This document shows, piece after piece, positions 34,100 through 43,345 of a stretch of 64,000 nucleotides of DNA. The notes beneath the pieces were generated by a model that saw only the letters and a list, made by a program, of their open reading frames with translations, had not been told where the DNA came from and did not search any database. The position numbers and the translations under genes were made by a program. This DNA comes from Vibrio porteresiae DSM 19223. GTDB lineage: Bacteria; Pseudomonadota; Gammaproteobacteria; Enterobacterales; Vibrionaceae. The stretch's first letter is position 1. Each line of letters starts with the position of its first letter. The DNA lies in contig NZ_AP024895.1 of assembly GCF_024347055.1 (NCBI RefSeq), forward strand, positions 3,100,001-3,164,000, read 5' to 3'.

Positions 34100-36949
34100 T
34101 CAGCTCAGCCATTGTTGCCAAATGCTGCGCACTTTTTCTCTTTCTGACACGAATTTGTCTTCTGCAACGTCCGCAGAAAGATTTAATAAATTGCGATGAT
34201 GAATCTGATCACGCATCGAGGTGTAGGCATGCGTTAATGCCGCAGCACTTTCTGTCGATAGGACATTCTGCTGAGCTAAAGATTCAAAAATACGTACGTT
34301 GTCCGACCATGTGGTTAATAACGGCTCTTGATGACTAAAGCGCAGCACCAGATATTGAGCAAGAAATTCAATGTCGGTGATACCACCTTCATCTTGCTTC
34401 AACATAAAACGTCCTGGTTTCTTGCTCGATAGATGCACACGCATCTTTTCGCGCATCTCCACCACCTCTTGGCGCAACGTCTCATCTTGGCGTGGCAAGG
34501 AGAGAATATCATGGCGCACTTGCTTAAAGCCTGCCTGCAATGGCGTATCACCAAAGATCATCCGAGCTCGCACTAAGGCTTGATGCTCCCAAGTCCACGC
34601 TTCTTTTACTTGGTATTCTTGAAACGCATCAAGTGGGCTTACGAGTAAACCAGAAGCGCCAGAAGGTCGTAAACGAGTATCCACTTCATAAAGAATGCCC
34701 GAAGCGGTACGAGTCGAGAAAATGTGAATGATACGCTGCACTAAGCGTAAATAGAATTGGCGTCCATCAATCTCTTTACTGCCGTCGGTGTAAACACTGA
34801 CAGGACAATCGTGTAAGAAAACCAAATCAAGATCAGAACTATACCCTAGCTCCCAGCCACCCACTTTGCCGTAGCCAACAACAGCGAAACCTACCCCCTC
34901 TCTCTCTTTTAGATGAGTTGGCACGCCATACTTCTCTTTAACTTGTCCCCAAGCTTGATGAACCACAGCTTCGACAATGGCTTCCGCCAAAAATGTTAAG
35001 TGGTCGCTGACTTTCATCACAGGCAGCACACCAGCAATATCCGCAGCAGCAATTTTTAAAATGCAGATCTGCTTGAATTGGCGCAGACCTTCCATCTGCT
35101 GCTCCATATCATCTTCAGGTATACGCGCTAAGAAATCATGGAGCTCACGGCGATATTCCGTCAGTTCAATTGGATGATAAAGCTGATGAGGATCGATAAG
35201 CTCATCAAGTAGCACTGGATAACGAGCCAGTTGCTCCGAGATCATTGGGCTGGCAGTACACAGTTTTACAAGCTGTCCTAACGCGGCTTCATGTTCATCA
35301 AGCAGTTCGAGATAGGTCGTGCGAGTCACAATGTGATTAAGCAAGTTCAACACACGAGCAAAACCAAACTGCGCATCTGGATGAGCAAAGATGGTGTGAA
35401 ATACTTTTGGCATGAGGTGATTAAGTACTTCTCGGCCTCGCGGCCCGAGGGTTTTCTTCGCCAGATCATGCTTAAACTGCAACAAGGTTTCGACCAAAGA
35501 CTCACTCTCAGCCATTTGTAAATCTTGTTGAAAAATCTGGCTAATCACCTCACGGTTATGGGCCATATCCCACAATTCAGAGAAGTGTTCAGCAATGGTT
35601 TGACTCTCTTGCTCTTCATCCTCTTCACCTATCAAGGCGATAAAGATGTGATGTACAGAGTCCATGGTTGCCACGATCGTATGATTGAGCGCATCCCAAT
35701 CGGCAAATCCCATTGCGTAAGAGAGACGCTGTTGATCCAAGCGATTATCTGGCAGAGTCTGAGTTTGCTTATCATTGAGAGCTTGCAGCAAGTTCTCTAA
35801 ACGACGTAAAAATAGATAACACTTGGTAAGCGTCTGTACCTCATCAGGCTCCAACAAATTCAACTCACCAATGCCCTGCAAAGTTTCCAGCAAACCACGT
35901 TTACGTAACAGGGGCTCACGACCGCCACGAATCAGTTGGAATGATTGAGCAATAAACTCAATTTCACGGATACCACCCGCCCCTAACTTGATGTTGTTCG
36001 TGAGTCCGCGTCGACGCACTTCACTGCGGATCATCGCTTTCATGCGGCGCAAAGATTGGATGGCGCTAAAATCGATATAACGACGAAATACGAATGGACG
36101 TAACATCTGTCGCAACTCTTGATATTGCGGATACATTTCCCGTCCCATCACTCGAGCTTTGACCATGGCATAGCGTTCCCAATCACGTCCCTGCTCTTGG
36201 TAATAATCTTCCAGTGCCGCATAGCTCATTACCAATGGGCCACTTTCACCAAAAGGACGTAAACGCATATCGACGCGATAACAGAAGCCATCCACTGTCT
36301 GTTGATCTAACAATTTGATCAAACGCTGACCTAAGCGAGTGAAAAATTGCGCGTTAGCGATAGAACGACGCGTACCTTGAGTTTCACCATTTTCTGGATA
36401 GGTAAAAATAAGGTCGATGTCTGAGGAGAAGTTAAGCTCGCCACCACCCAATTTTCCCATGCCAATAATCAGCATAGGTTGAGCTTCACCTTGAGCATTC
36501 ATGGGGGTACCAAGCTCATCACAACAGATACGATATAACCAGCGATAAGCTTCAAAAATGATCGCTTCAGCTAACTCAGAAAGATGCACCAAGCTCTCGG
36601 TCACTGACCATTTAGCCAGAAAATCCCGCCAAGCAATAATGGTCATTTCTTGATAGCGGAAATCCCGCAAACAGTGCATCGCTTCCACTTCGGTATGACA
36701 TGTACTTAACCGCTGAGCCAACTCCGTCCGATAGTGATCTGCACGTTGCTGGACAGATAACAGAGTCGGCAATTGGGCAACTAACTCTGGATGACGCGCC
36801 AATGTGGTTGCGACAAAGGGACTTAATCCAACTACAGTTTTGAGCTCTTCTTGCAATGCTGTCGGCCAGCTTGGGATTGCAGCGCATTCACTGAGCATCG
36901 ATGTCCAGTGCGACTCAGCCACAGTGGCAATTTCCAACGGTAATAACAT
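34100..36949 (-). CDS. glnE: Bifunctional glutamine synthetase adenylyltransferase / adenylyl-removing enzyme
   Basis: Controls glutamine synthetase by adding or removing AMP, in response to PII. The 949 residues hold two nucleotidyltransferase domains. The N-terminal de-adenylylating one has GMGKLGGGELNFSSDIDLIF (G-x11-D-x-D), and the C-terminal adenylylating one has GYGKVGGWELGYSSDLDLVF. Each is followed by a helical domain, with a PII-responding region between. A conserved neighbour of hldE. Confidence 0.96.
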   Translation of the reverse strand: MLLPLEIATVAESHWTSMLSECAAIPSWPTALQEELKTVVGLSPFVATTLARHPELVAQLPTLLSVQQRADHYRTELAQRLSTCHTEVEAMHCLRDFRYQEMTIIAWRDFLAKWSVTESLVHLSELAEAIIFEAYRWLYRICCDELGTPMNAQGEAQPMLIIGMGKLGGGELNFSSDIDLIFTYPENGETQGTRRSIANAQFFTRLGQRLIKLLDQQTVDGFCYRVDMRLRPFGESGPLVMSYAALEDYYQEQGRDWERYAMVKARVMGREMYPQYQELRQMLRPFVFRRYIDFSAIQSLRRMKAMIRSEVRRRGLTNNIKLGAGGIREIEFIAQSFQLIRGGREPLLRKRGLLETLQGIGELNLLEPDEVQTLTKCYLFLRRLENLLQALNDKQTQTLPDNRLDQQRLSYAMGFADWDALNHTIVATMDSVHHIFIALIGEEDEEQESQTIAEHFSELWDMAHNREVISQIFQQDLQMAESESLVETLLQFKHDLAKKTLGPRGREVLNHLMPKVFHTIFAHPDAQFGFARVLNLLNHIVTRTTYLELLDEHEAALGQLVKLCTASPMISEQLARYPVLLDELIDPHQLYHPIELTEYRRELHDFLARIPEDDMEQQMEGLRQFKQICILKIAAADIAGVLPVMKVSDHLTFLAEAIVEAVVHQAWGQVKEKYGVPTHLKEREGVGFAVVGYGKVGGWELGYSSDLDLVFLHDCPVSVYTDGSKEIDGRQFYLRLVQRIIHIFSTRTASGILYEVDTRLRPSGASGLLVSPLDAFQEYQVKEAWTWEHQALVRARMIFGDTPLQAGFKQVRHDILSLPRQDETLRQEVVEMREKMRVHLSSKKPGRFMLKQDEGGITDIEFLAQYLVLRFSHQEPLLTTWSDNVRIFESLAQQNVLSTESAAALTHAYTSMRDQIHHRNLLNLSADVAEDKFVSEREKVRSIWQQWLS

Positions 36950-37063
36950 AAAAGATCCTTATAGAGCCATCAGTTAGCAAAGGTATGCTTGAGAGTATAC
37001 TCAAGTCAGATAAGAAAACTAACGCGACTCAATGAAAATCGCGTCCAAACAACAAAAAGCAAA

Positions 37064-37089
37064 AAGCCTGCACATCAAAGAGCAGGCTT
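37064..37089 (-). terminator. Terminator downstream of the chemoreceptor gene
   Basis: AAGCCTGC / GCAGGCTT with a 10-base loop, followed on the minus strand by TTTGCTTTTTG. It lies 30 bases after the stop at 37119. Confidence 0.8.
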
Positions 37090-37118
37090 CATTTGTTATC
37101 ACAATGAGATAAGCGCAA

Positions 37119-38375
37119 TTACACGTTAAACGAGGTAATCTTCTTATCTAAGGCTTCCGCGTTGTTTTGCATCATTTCCGATGTTTCAAGGAGCTCTGTG
37201 ACGACGACGACAGAGGCTTCAACTAACTCGCGAACATTGGTGAGATTGTGACTCATCTCTTCAGCCACAGCACTTTGTTGACTTGCTGCAGAAGCGATTT
37301 GGAAGTTCATATCGTTGATTTGTTGAACTTGCTCAACAATGCCATCCAATTCAGAACCGGCATTAGTCACCAATTCCACACCATCAGCAGCTTCAACGAC
37401 ACTTTTTTCCATCAGCTCAACAGCGGAGTTCGCACTCTCTTGCAATTGAGCAATCATATCTTGGATATCTACTGTCGCGTGCTGAGTGCGCTGCGCTAAG
37501 TTACGTACTTCATCGGCTACCACGGCAAAGCCTCGCCCAGCTTCACCTGCACGAGCTGCTTCAATAGCTGCGTTTAATGCCAACAGGTTGGTCTGCTCAG
37601 AAATTCCACGAATGGTACCGACCACACTGCTGATCGCTTCAACACGCTCTTCAACTTGGCTAACCGCATTAGCAGATTGAGCGATATCTTTCGACAAATC
37701 ACTCATTTTACCCACTGTGCTTTTCACGAACTGTTGGCCAGAAGACGCTTGATGAGAGGCATTTTCAGTCAGAGCTGAGGCGTTTTGCGCATGCTCAGCG
37801 ACCGTTTGCACTGTCGATGACATTTCACTCATTGCTGAAGCGAGCTGGTCAATTTCATTGAACTCTTCTTGTGCCGACTCTTTGGTTTCCGACATGCTAA
37901 GTGTCATCACCTCAGTCAACGCAGTCAGCTCTTGCGATGCAGCGATTTGAGTTTTCACTAAATCATTTAATTGCAAACGTGCTTTTTCTAGCTCACGAGC
38001 CACATCACCGTACTCATCTTTACAATCCATTTGGATCTTTTGTGATAAATCACGGCGAGCCAAATTTTTAATTGAATCGCTCAAATACTGAGTTTGGTGC
38101 AACATGACACGTGCAGCAAACAGCAGCAACACGACAAACACCAAGATCATCGCACAGGTTTGCCATGCGACTTGAACTAGGTAGTTCTCGTAGTGATGCT
38201 GTGCCACTTGCGCGTTTTGAGTTGCTGCTAACAGTGCTTGATAAAAGGTGTGAGCATCCCAAAGCTGCTTGGCAATAATCAGCACCGTACTGAAGATCAT
38301 TAACATGATCATTCGAGGAACCAGTCTCACATCCGTGATGATCCGTTCCCATGGCTTAAAGGCCATCGTTGCCAT
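37119..38375 (-). CDS. Methyl-accepting chemotaxis protein with a minimal periplasmic loop
   Basis: A 418-residue chemoreceptor. Two membrane helices (about 21-36 and 67-90) enclose only about 30 periplasmic residues, too few for a Cache, four-helix or PAS sensor domain. A short HAMP-like region (about 92-140) leads to the signalling helices, with the invariant tip EQTNLLALNAAIEAARAGEA then GRGFAVVADEVRNLA. There is no C-terminal NWETF-type tether for CheR/CheB. It probably senses a membrane, cytoplasmic or energy-related signal, or a partner protein. Stands alone between glnE and ygiF; no chemotaxis genes are near. The ligand cannot be inferred. Confidence 0.9.
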   Translation of the reverse strand: MATMAFKPWERIITDVRLVPRMIMLMIFSTVLIIAKQLWDAHTFYQALLAATQNAQVAQHHYENYLVQVAWQTCAMILVFVVLLLFAARVMLHQTQYLSDSIKNLARRDLSQKIQMDCKDEYGDVARELEKARLQLNDLVKTQIAASQELTALTEVMTLSMSETKESAQEEFNEIDQLASAMSEMSSTVQTVAEHAQNASALTENASHQASSGQQFVKSTVGKMSDLSKDIAQSANAVSQVEERVEAISSVVGTIRGISEQTNLLALNAAIEAARAGEAGRGFAVVADEVRNLAQRTQHATVDIQDMIAQLQESANSAVELMEKSVVEAADGVELVTNAGSELDGIVEQVQQINDMNFQIASAASQQSAVAEEMSHNLTNVRELVEASVVVVTELLETSEMMQNNAEALDKKITSFNV

Positions 38376-38679
38376 TCGTAATTCTCCGATTTTGTATGAT
38401 TTTATTATTTTGCTGACAGTTACTAACGAATTATTTTTCGGTTCGTAGGAATTGCTTAGATAGTATCAAAATTGCCAATTAGGTGATGAGACTATTCTCT
38501 CTAATTGCTTGGGGAAATGTCTGAAATGTGATCGCTCACTTATCTTACATTAGCGACATACGTTCCATTTATGATACGAAGATAGTACGCAGACTATTTC
38601 ATAATCAAAATTGCAACAAGAGGTGGATAGTACAACTACTTGATTGAAGCGGAACGGAAAATTAATCAGGACAGAACTA
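38376..38679. other. Intergenic region upstream of the chemoreceptor
   Basis: With the terminator beside it this is a 349-base gene-free region. It is AT-rich and should hold the chemoreceptor promoter (the gene reads leftward; GGAG lies seven bases before its ATG). I did not find a convincing FliA-type (sigma-28) promoter, CRP site, small RNA or ORF. Confidence 0.45.
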
Positions 38680-38705
38680 AAAAGGAGAACTGACGTTCTC
38701 CTTTT
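38680..38705 (-). terminator. Terminator downstream of ygiF
   Basis: AAAAGGAGAAC / GTTCTCCTTTT with loop TGAC, 20 bases past the ygiF stop at 38725. On the minus strand it reads into TTAG after a T-run within the stem. Confidence 0.8.
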
Positions 38706-38724
38706 ACTTGATCAATACCGATAA

Positions 38725-40242
38725 TCAATCACGCCAATAAGGCGCTGCATCAAAGCCGATCAGACGGGTTTGCTCCATCGCATGCAAAATGGAGTTTTCT
38801 TGACGGATGATCCACCGTGTTAGTTGCTCTTTTTCATCACCTTCCAATTGATACACGAGAGTCTCTAGTGGCTTTAACATCAAGAGATCATCGATACCGT
38901 GCAACAGATCTGCCCAAGGAAGACGGAAGGATTGGCAGCGCTCTGAATCAAATAACGAAGCAAAGCAGATGCCAGTATAGAGATTGCGAGTTAAGCGATA
39001 CTGCTGATCGATATACTCTTGCGCTGTTAGATTCTTCTGTAATGGAAAAACATCTAACAATTCTGTCCACGAGCGATCCAATTGTTTAACTGCGAAATCA
39101 TGAATTGGAAACGCCATTTTTTCACGGGCTTTTTCATCCAAGAAAGGCTGCCAACCGCGAGTCAAAATCCAACGACTTAAATCCAGCAATAGTGCGGTAT
39201 AACGACCAGAATTGATTAAACGCAGCATCTCTTCGCGATCAGGTAACGCATCGAAACTCTCTTTGAGCTCTGATAGTAGGAACTTACGTGCATCCAGCTT
39301 ACGTAAAGCATAGCCTTTATCATCCAAAAGCGAGTCAAGACATTCGTAGTCTCGTAGCCAACGTAATTCATCTTCGAGCCATTTGAGCTCCTGACGAATA
39401 ATGGCGCTAGCCCGACGTGGGATAATACCGCCGTATATCGTTAAGGTTTGACGAATAAAGCAGACTGCTGCGCGCACTTGTTGCAGTGCTGACAGCGCAT
39501 TTTGTTCAATATAGATCTGCTCATGACGATGCCAATGAGCTAGCGCATGCTCAAGTGACTTCACTAGGCAAGTTTCTACTGTGTCTGAAGCTTGGGTATC
39601 TACCATGTTCAGGGAGCGAACTTCATCACCTTTGTACCCATGAGCAAGACGATAACCTCGAGCGGCTTTGCTCAAATTACCCAGACGCATACCGCCATGT
39701 TCACTGAGCTGACGAGCTAAAGTAAACAGAGCTTCTGTTTGCCCAGACTTAAGTTCTAACTCAACTTCACAAATAGGATCTGTCGCCTCACCCGCTTCAA
39801 CAACACCTTGGTCAAAAGCAATTTCCACTTGGCTACCATCAGCCATACCGATTAACCAGGTTTCTCGTTGGAAATTGGTCGAAAACAGAGGAGCAAGTGA
39901 GCTTTGAAGTGTGGCGATATCTCGGCCTTCAGGCCAAATATCTTGAGGATGTAAAGAGAGATCGGGGTCATTGCTGTGATGTTCAGCATTGTACTCAGGT
40001 CGAGAGTGTAAGCCAGCTACCACTCGACCAGCGGTTTTGACTGTTTGTACATACACATCGTCAAAACGGCGGATACGCAGACCAATATCATGCAAACGCA
40101 ACCAATTGTCGGAAGTATCAAAATAAGTATTGCCTAAATCACGACAACTATGCTGAAGTACTTTGGTTTCAGCAATTTTGCTCCGCAAAATCTCTGAAAA
40201 ATCAGGAGAAACAAAAAACTTCAGTTCTATCTCGGTTTCCAT
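38725..40242 (-). CDS. ygiF: Inorganic triphosphatase YgiF (CYTH-CHAD protein)
   Basis: Tripolyphosphate-hydrolysing enzyme. The ATG at 40242 is preferred (505 residues): AAAGGT precedes it and the CYTH signature METEIELKFFV begins at once; an upstream in-frame start would add 19 unconserved residues. The CYTH domain (about 1-200) has the ExExK motif and alternating acidic/basic strands (TYFDTSDNWLRL, GLRIRRFDD, CEVELELKSG). The CHAD domain (about 220-500) has histidine-rich helices that bind polyphosphate-like anions. It sits beside the Pit/PhoU-like phosphate genes on the opposite strand, which fits a phosphate theme, though this is inference. Confidence 0.92.
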   Translation of the reverse strand: METEIELKFFVSPDFSEILRSKIAETKVLQHSCRDLGNTYFDTSDNWLRLHDIGLRIRRFDDVYVQTVKTAGRVVAGLHSRPEYNAEHHSNDPDLSLHPQDIWPEGRDIATLQSSLAPLFSTNFQRETWLIGMADGSQVEIAFDQGVVEAGEATDPICEVELELKSGQTEALFTLARQLSEHGGMRLGNLSKAARGYRLAHGYKGDEVRSLNMVDTQASDTVETCLVKSLEHALAHWHRHEQIYIEQNALSALQQVRAAVCFIRQTLTIYGGIIPRRASAIIRQELKWLEDELRWLRDYECLDSLLDDKGYALRKLDARKFLLSELKESFDALPDREEMLRLINSGRYTALLLDLSRWILTRGWQPFLDEKAREKMAFPIHDFAVKQLDRSWTELLDVFPLQKNLTAQEYIDQQYRLTRNLYTGICFASLFDSERCQSFRLPWADLLHGIDDLLMLKPLETLVYQLEGDEKEQLTRWIIRQENSILHAMEQTRLIGFDAAPYWRD

Positions 40243-40447
40243 AGTTATACCTTTCGCAGCAGATGACGACAGGATATTGCCTAATCGGCACTGGAGCAAG
40301 AAAGAAATATCGTGCTTTTGATGATCTAAAACTATTTTAAACGGGCGTCGAATGGGTTAACATGCGCGCCTTTATAGCCAACGCTCAACATTTCGCCATA
40401 AAATGGCTTATGTTTATTTTAGGTTATAGCAATTAGGTTGAATGACC

Positions 40448-41128
40448 ATGCCAGTAAATACAATCATGGGGTTATTTGCAAAGTCCCCCATAAAGCCTTT
40501 GCAACGACATGTCGTTTGTGTGAACGAATGTTGCTCTCACCTAATCAACTTCTTTGAAGTATGCAACAAAGGAGATTGGGAGAAAGCGGCGGAAGTTCGT
40601 GCACAAATTTCTCATCTTGAGAAAGAAGCCGACGTGCTGAAACGAGAAATTCGTCTAAAGCTGCCACGTGGTCTGTTTATGCCAGTCGATCGTACTGACA
40701 TGCTCGAACTGCTTACCCAGCAAGACAAATTAGCCAACCTTGCCAAAGACATTTCAGGCCGAGTATTCGGTCGTCAACTTATCATTCCTCAGCCACTCCA
40801 AGAGAATTTCATCGCTTACGTGAAACGTTGCTTAGATGCAGCAGAACAAGCCGAAAAAGTTATTAACGAGCTTGATGAACTGCTAGAAGCGGGTTTCAAG
40901 GGACGTGAAGTCACTCTAGTTGCTGAAATGATCAACCAACTGGATGTAATCGAAGACGATACTGACAACATGCAAATCCGTCTACGCCAACAATTGATGG
41001 CGATGGAAGCGGGTTTGAACCCTATTGATGTAATTTTCTTATATAAGATTTTTGAATGGGTTGGTGGTATTGCTGACCAGGCTCTGCGCGTAGGCGCACG
41101 TCTGGAAGTCATGCTTTCGCGCTCATAA
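40448..41128 (+). CDS. PhoU-like Pit accessory protein (DUF47, TIGR00153 family)
   Basis: A cytoplasmic helical protein of about 226 residues, related to PhoU, beginning MPVNTIMGLFAKSPIKPLQRH. Characteristic parts are EADVLKREIRLKLPRGLFMP, LTQQDKLANLAKDISGRV and FKGREV, with ED-rich metal-binding positions near the C-terminus. It is thought to modulate the Pit transporter, which follows 137 bases downstream. An in-frame ATG two codons earlier (40442) is also possible; the spacing to AGG (40435-40437) slightly favours neither. Confidence 0.9.
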   Translation: MPVNTIMGLFAKSPIKPLQRHVVCVNECCSHLINFFEVCNKGDWEKAAEVRAQISHLEKEADVLKREIRLKLPRGLFMPVDRTDMLELLTQQDKLANLAKDISGRVFGRQLIIPQPLQENFIAYVKRCLDAAEQAEKVINELDELLEAGFKGREVTLVAEMINQLDVIEDDTDNMQIRLRQQLMAMEAGLNPIDVIFLYKIFEWVGGIADQALRVGARLEVMLSRS

Positions 41129-41265
41129 ATATAGAAGTTAACCCAATAACAAAGAGCATTTGAAATACATTTAGCCCAACTAGGCGCATATAACGACGCC
41201 AACGGGCTAAACGCGTGTCCAAAAAACATGAATGCTCCGCTTGTTATCAACAACTAGGTATTACG

Positions 41266-42525
41266 ATGGATATCCTTGCGAACTACGGCACTGTCCTGAT
41301 TTTAATTGCAGCAGCTTTTGGTTTAATGATGGCGATTGGTATTGGTGCCAATGACGTTGCAAATGCTATGGGAACCTCCGTAGGCTCAAAAGCACTAACC
41401 GTAAAACAAGCGATCGTTATCGCAATGATTTTTGAATTTGCTGGCGCTTACTTAGCTGGCGGTGAAGTAACTGATACTATCCGCAAAGGGGTAATTGAAA
41501 CCTCTCTATTCACGCAACACCCTGATATTCTTATCTATGGCATGCTTTCTGCTCTATTGGCAGCTGGCACATGGCTCTTGGTTGCATCCTATATGGGATG
41601 GCCAGTATCCACCACTCACTCCATCATTGGCGCCATCATCGGTTTCGCTTGCATCTCTGTAGGCACACACGCTGTTGACTGGAGTTCAGTAAAAGGCATC
41701 GTAGGCAGTTGGATTGTCACACCTGTCATTGCGGGTATCTTTGCTTACATTATCTTTGCGAGTGCTCAGCGTTTGATTTTCGATACCGAAAATCCACTGT
41801 TGAATGCTAAACGTTTCGTTCCTGTGTATATGTTCATTACCACTATGGTCATTGCACTGGTTACCATCAAGAAAGGTTTGACTCACGTAGGTCTGCACCT
41901 GACTAACCTAGAAGCTTGGGGTTTGTCTGCTGCCGTATCAGCAATCGTGATGATCGGTGGCTACATCTACATCAACAAACGTTTCTCTAATCGCGATAAC
42001 AAGCAAGGCTTCAACGGCGTTGAAAGCATCTTCAGTATCCTGATGGTGATCACCGCTTGTGCAATGGCATTTGCGCACGGTTCAAACGACGTAGCTAACG
42101 CGATCGGTCCATTGTCAGCTATCGTAGCGACAGTTAACAGCATGGGTGTGATCGGTGCGAAAAGTGAAATCGCATGGTGGATTCTCCCTCTAGGTGGTAT
42201 CGGTATTGTTATCGGCTTAGCGACACTGGGTCATAAAGTAATGGAAACTGTTGGTACAGGCATTACTGAATTAACTCCAAGTCGTGGTTTTGCAGCTCAG
42301 CTAGCAACCGCATCAACGGTAGTTTTGGCATCTGGTACAGGTCTACCAATCTCAACGACTCAAACACTAGTGGGTGCAGTTCTTGGTGTTGGTTTTGCTC
42401 GCGGTATCGCAGCACTTAACCTAGGCGTGGTTCGCAACATCGTTGCATCTTGGATTGTGACTCTGCCTGCAGGTGCATTACTTGCAGTGGTATTCTTCTA
42501 TGCAATTCAAGGCGTTTTTGCCTAA
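41266..42525 (+). CDS. pit: Low-affinity inorganic phosphate transporter (PiT family)
   Basis: Inner-membrane cation-coupled phosphate carrier. I start it at the ATG at 41266 (MDILANYGTV, 419 residues), preceded by AGGT; a longer in-frame start would add 17 polar residues before the first helix. The duplicated PiT signature is clear: IGIGANDVANAMGTSVGSKA near the N-terminus and FAHGSNDVANAIGPLSAIV in the second half, each followed by GxPVSTTHSIIGAIIG / GLPISTTQTLVGAVLG. About ten membrane helices. Probably forms an operon with the PhoU-like gene. Confidence 0.94.
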   Translation: MDILANYGTVLILIAAAFGLMMAIGIGANDVANAMGTSVGSKALTVKQAIVIAMIFEFAGAYLAGGEVTDTIRKGVIETSLFTQHPDILIYGMLSALLAAGTWLLVASYMGWPVSTTHSIIGAIIGFACISVGTHAVDWSSVKGIVGSWIVTPVIAGIFAYIIFASAQRLIFDTENPLLNAKRFVPVYMFITTMVIALVTIKKGLTHVGLHLTNLEAWGLSAAVSAIVMIGGYIYINKRFSNRDNKQGFNGVESIFSILMVITACAMAFAHGSNDVANAIGPLSAIVATVNSMGVIGAKSEIAWWILPLGGIGIVIGLATLGHKVMETVGTGITELTPSRGFAAQLATASTVVLASGTGLPISTTQTLVGAVLGVGFARGIAALNLGVVRNIVASWIVTLPAGALLAVVFFYAIQGVFA

Positions 42526-42580
42526 TTGATTGAGTCAGTGCTCTGTTAGTGCACTGTTATTATTGACTCAAAACCACATA

Positions 42581-42601
42581 AAGGGAGGCTTAGCCTCCCT
42601 T
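42581..42601 (+). terminator. Terminator downstream of pit
   Basis: AAGGGAGGC / GCCTCCCTT with a 3-base loop, followed by CTTTGTTG. The T-run is short but the stem is strong. Confidence 0.75.
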
Positions 42602-42692
42602 CTTTGTTGCATGGTTAGCAGAAAATTTTTACTATCAGGTTATCTTTATAGAATCGCGACACAAGCGCAAACCTAAAGCTAAGGGATTTACT

Positions 42693-43301
42693 GTGAAAAA
42701 ACTGCTCTGCATGGTCCTATTTTCGATTTTGGCAGCTCCAGCTCTCGCTGAAGATCGCTATATCTCAGATGAACTGTTTACCTACATGCACTCAGGCCCA
42801 ACCAACCAATACCGGATTATTGGTAGTGTGAATGCCGGGACTAAAGTGACTTTGTTGGAAGAAGACAAAGAAACTGGATTTACTAAAGTTGTCGATGACA
42901 AGGGTCGTACTGGTTGGGTAGAAAGCAATCTCGTCACCAAAGAGGTGAGTCGAGCGATTCGTCTACCGCTGTTAGAAAAAGAGTTGGCATCAGTGAAATC
43001 AAAATTAGCCACTGCCAATAAAGCAGCTGATGAAGAGAAAGCGGGTTTAGCAGAATCATTGGAAGTTCGTAATAAACAGATTTCTGAATTAGAAAAGAAC
43101 TACGGTGAGATCAGCAAACAACTTACCGATTCACAATCTGAAGTGCGCCAATTGCGCGCTAAACTGGATACGCAAAAAGAAGATCTTCTGCTTAAATACT
43201 TTACCTATGGTGGTGGCGTTGCAGGTTTAGGTCTGATTTTTGGTTTGATTTTGCCGCACATCATTCCTAGCCGTAAACGTAAACCAAACGGTTGGGCATA
43301 A
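42693..43301 (+). CDS. SH3-domain, coiled-coil membrane protein (TIGR04211 / YgiM-like)
   Basis: A 202-residue envelope protein beginning with GTG after AAGGGA. It has a signal peptide (cut after ALA, residue 19), a bacterial SH3 domain (about 22-90; YISDELFTYMHSGPTNQYRI and GRTGWVESNLV), a coiled coil (about 97-165) and one C-terminal membrane helix (about 172-192) with a basic tail RKRK. This layout matches E. coli YgiM, which sits beside cca there; here cca is three genes away. The function is not established; murein contact through SH3 is likely. Confidence 0.9.
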   Translation: MKKLLCMVLFSILAAPALAEDRYISDELFTYMHSGPTNQYRIIGSVNAGTKVTLLEEDKETGFTKVVDDKGRTGWVESNLVTKEVSRAIRLPLLEKELASVKSKLATANKAADEEKAGLAESLEVRNKQISELEKNYGEISKQLTDSQSEVRQLRAKLDTQKEDLLLKYFTYGGGVAGLGLIFGLILPHIIPSRKRKPNGWA

Positions 43302-43316
43302 CGCTTAATGAACAAC

Positions 43317-43344
43317 AAAACGGTCCGTAGCTACGGACCGTTTT
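43317..43344. terminator. Bidirectional terminator between the SH3 gene and exeB
   Basis: A 28-base perfect palindrome made of AAAACGGTCCGTAG and its complement CTACGGACCGTTTT, followed by more T residues. It serves convergent genes; the exeB stop codon overlaps the end of the T-run. Confidence 0.9.
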
Positions 43345-43345
43345 T

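Noticed and set aside
38525..38541. CRP-like TGTGATCGCTCACT upstream of the chemoreceptor
   Set aside because: The half-sites are only four bases apart, not six, and the right half is imperfect.
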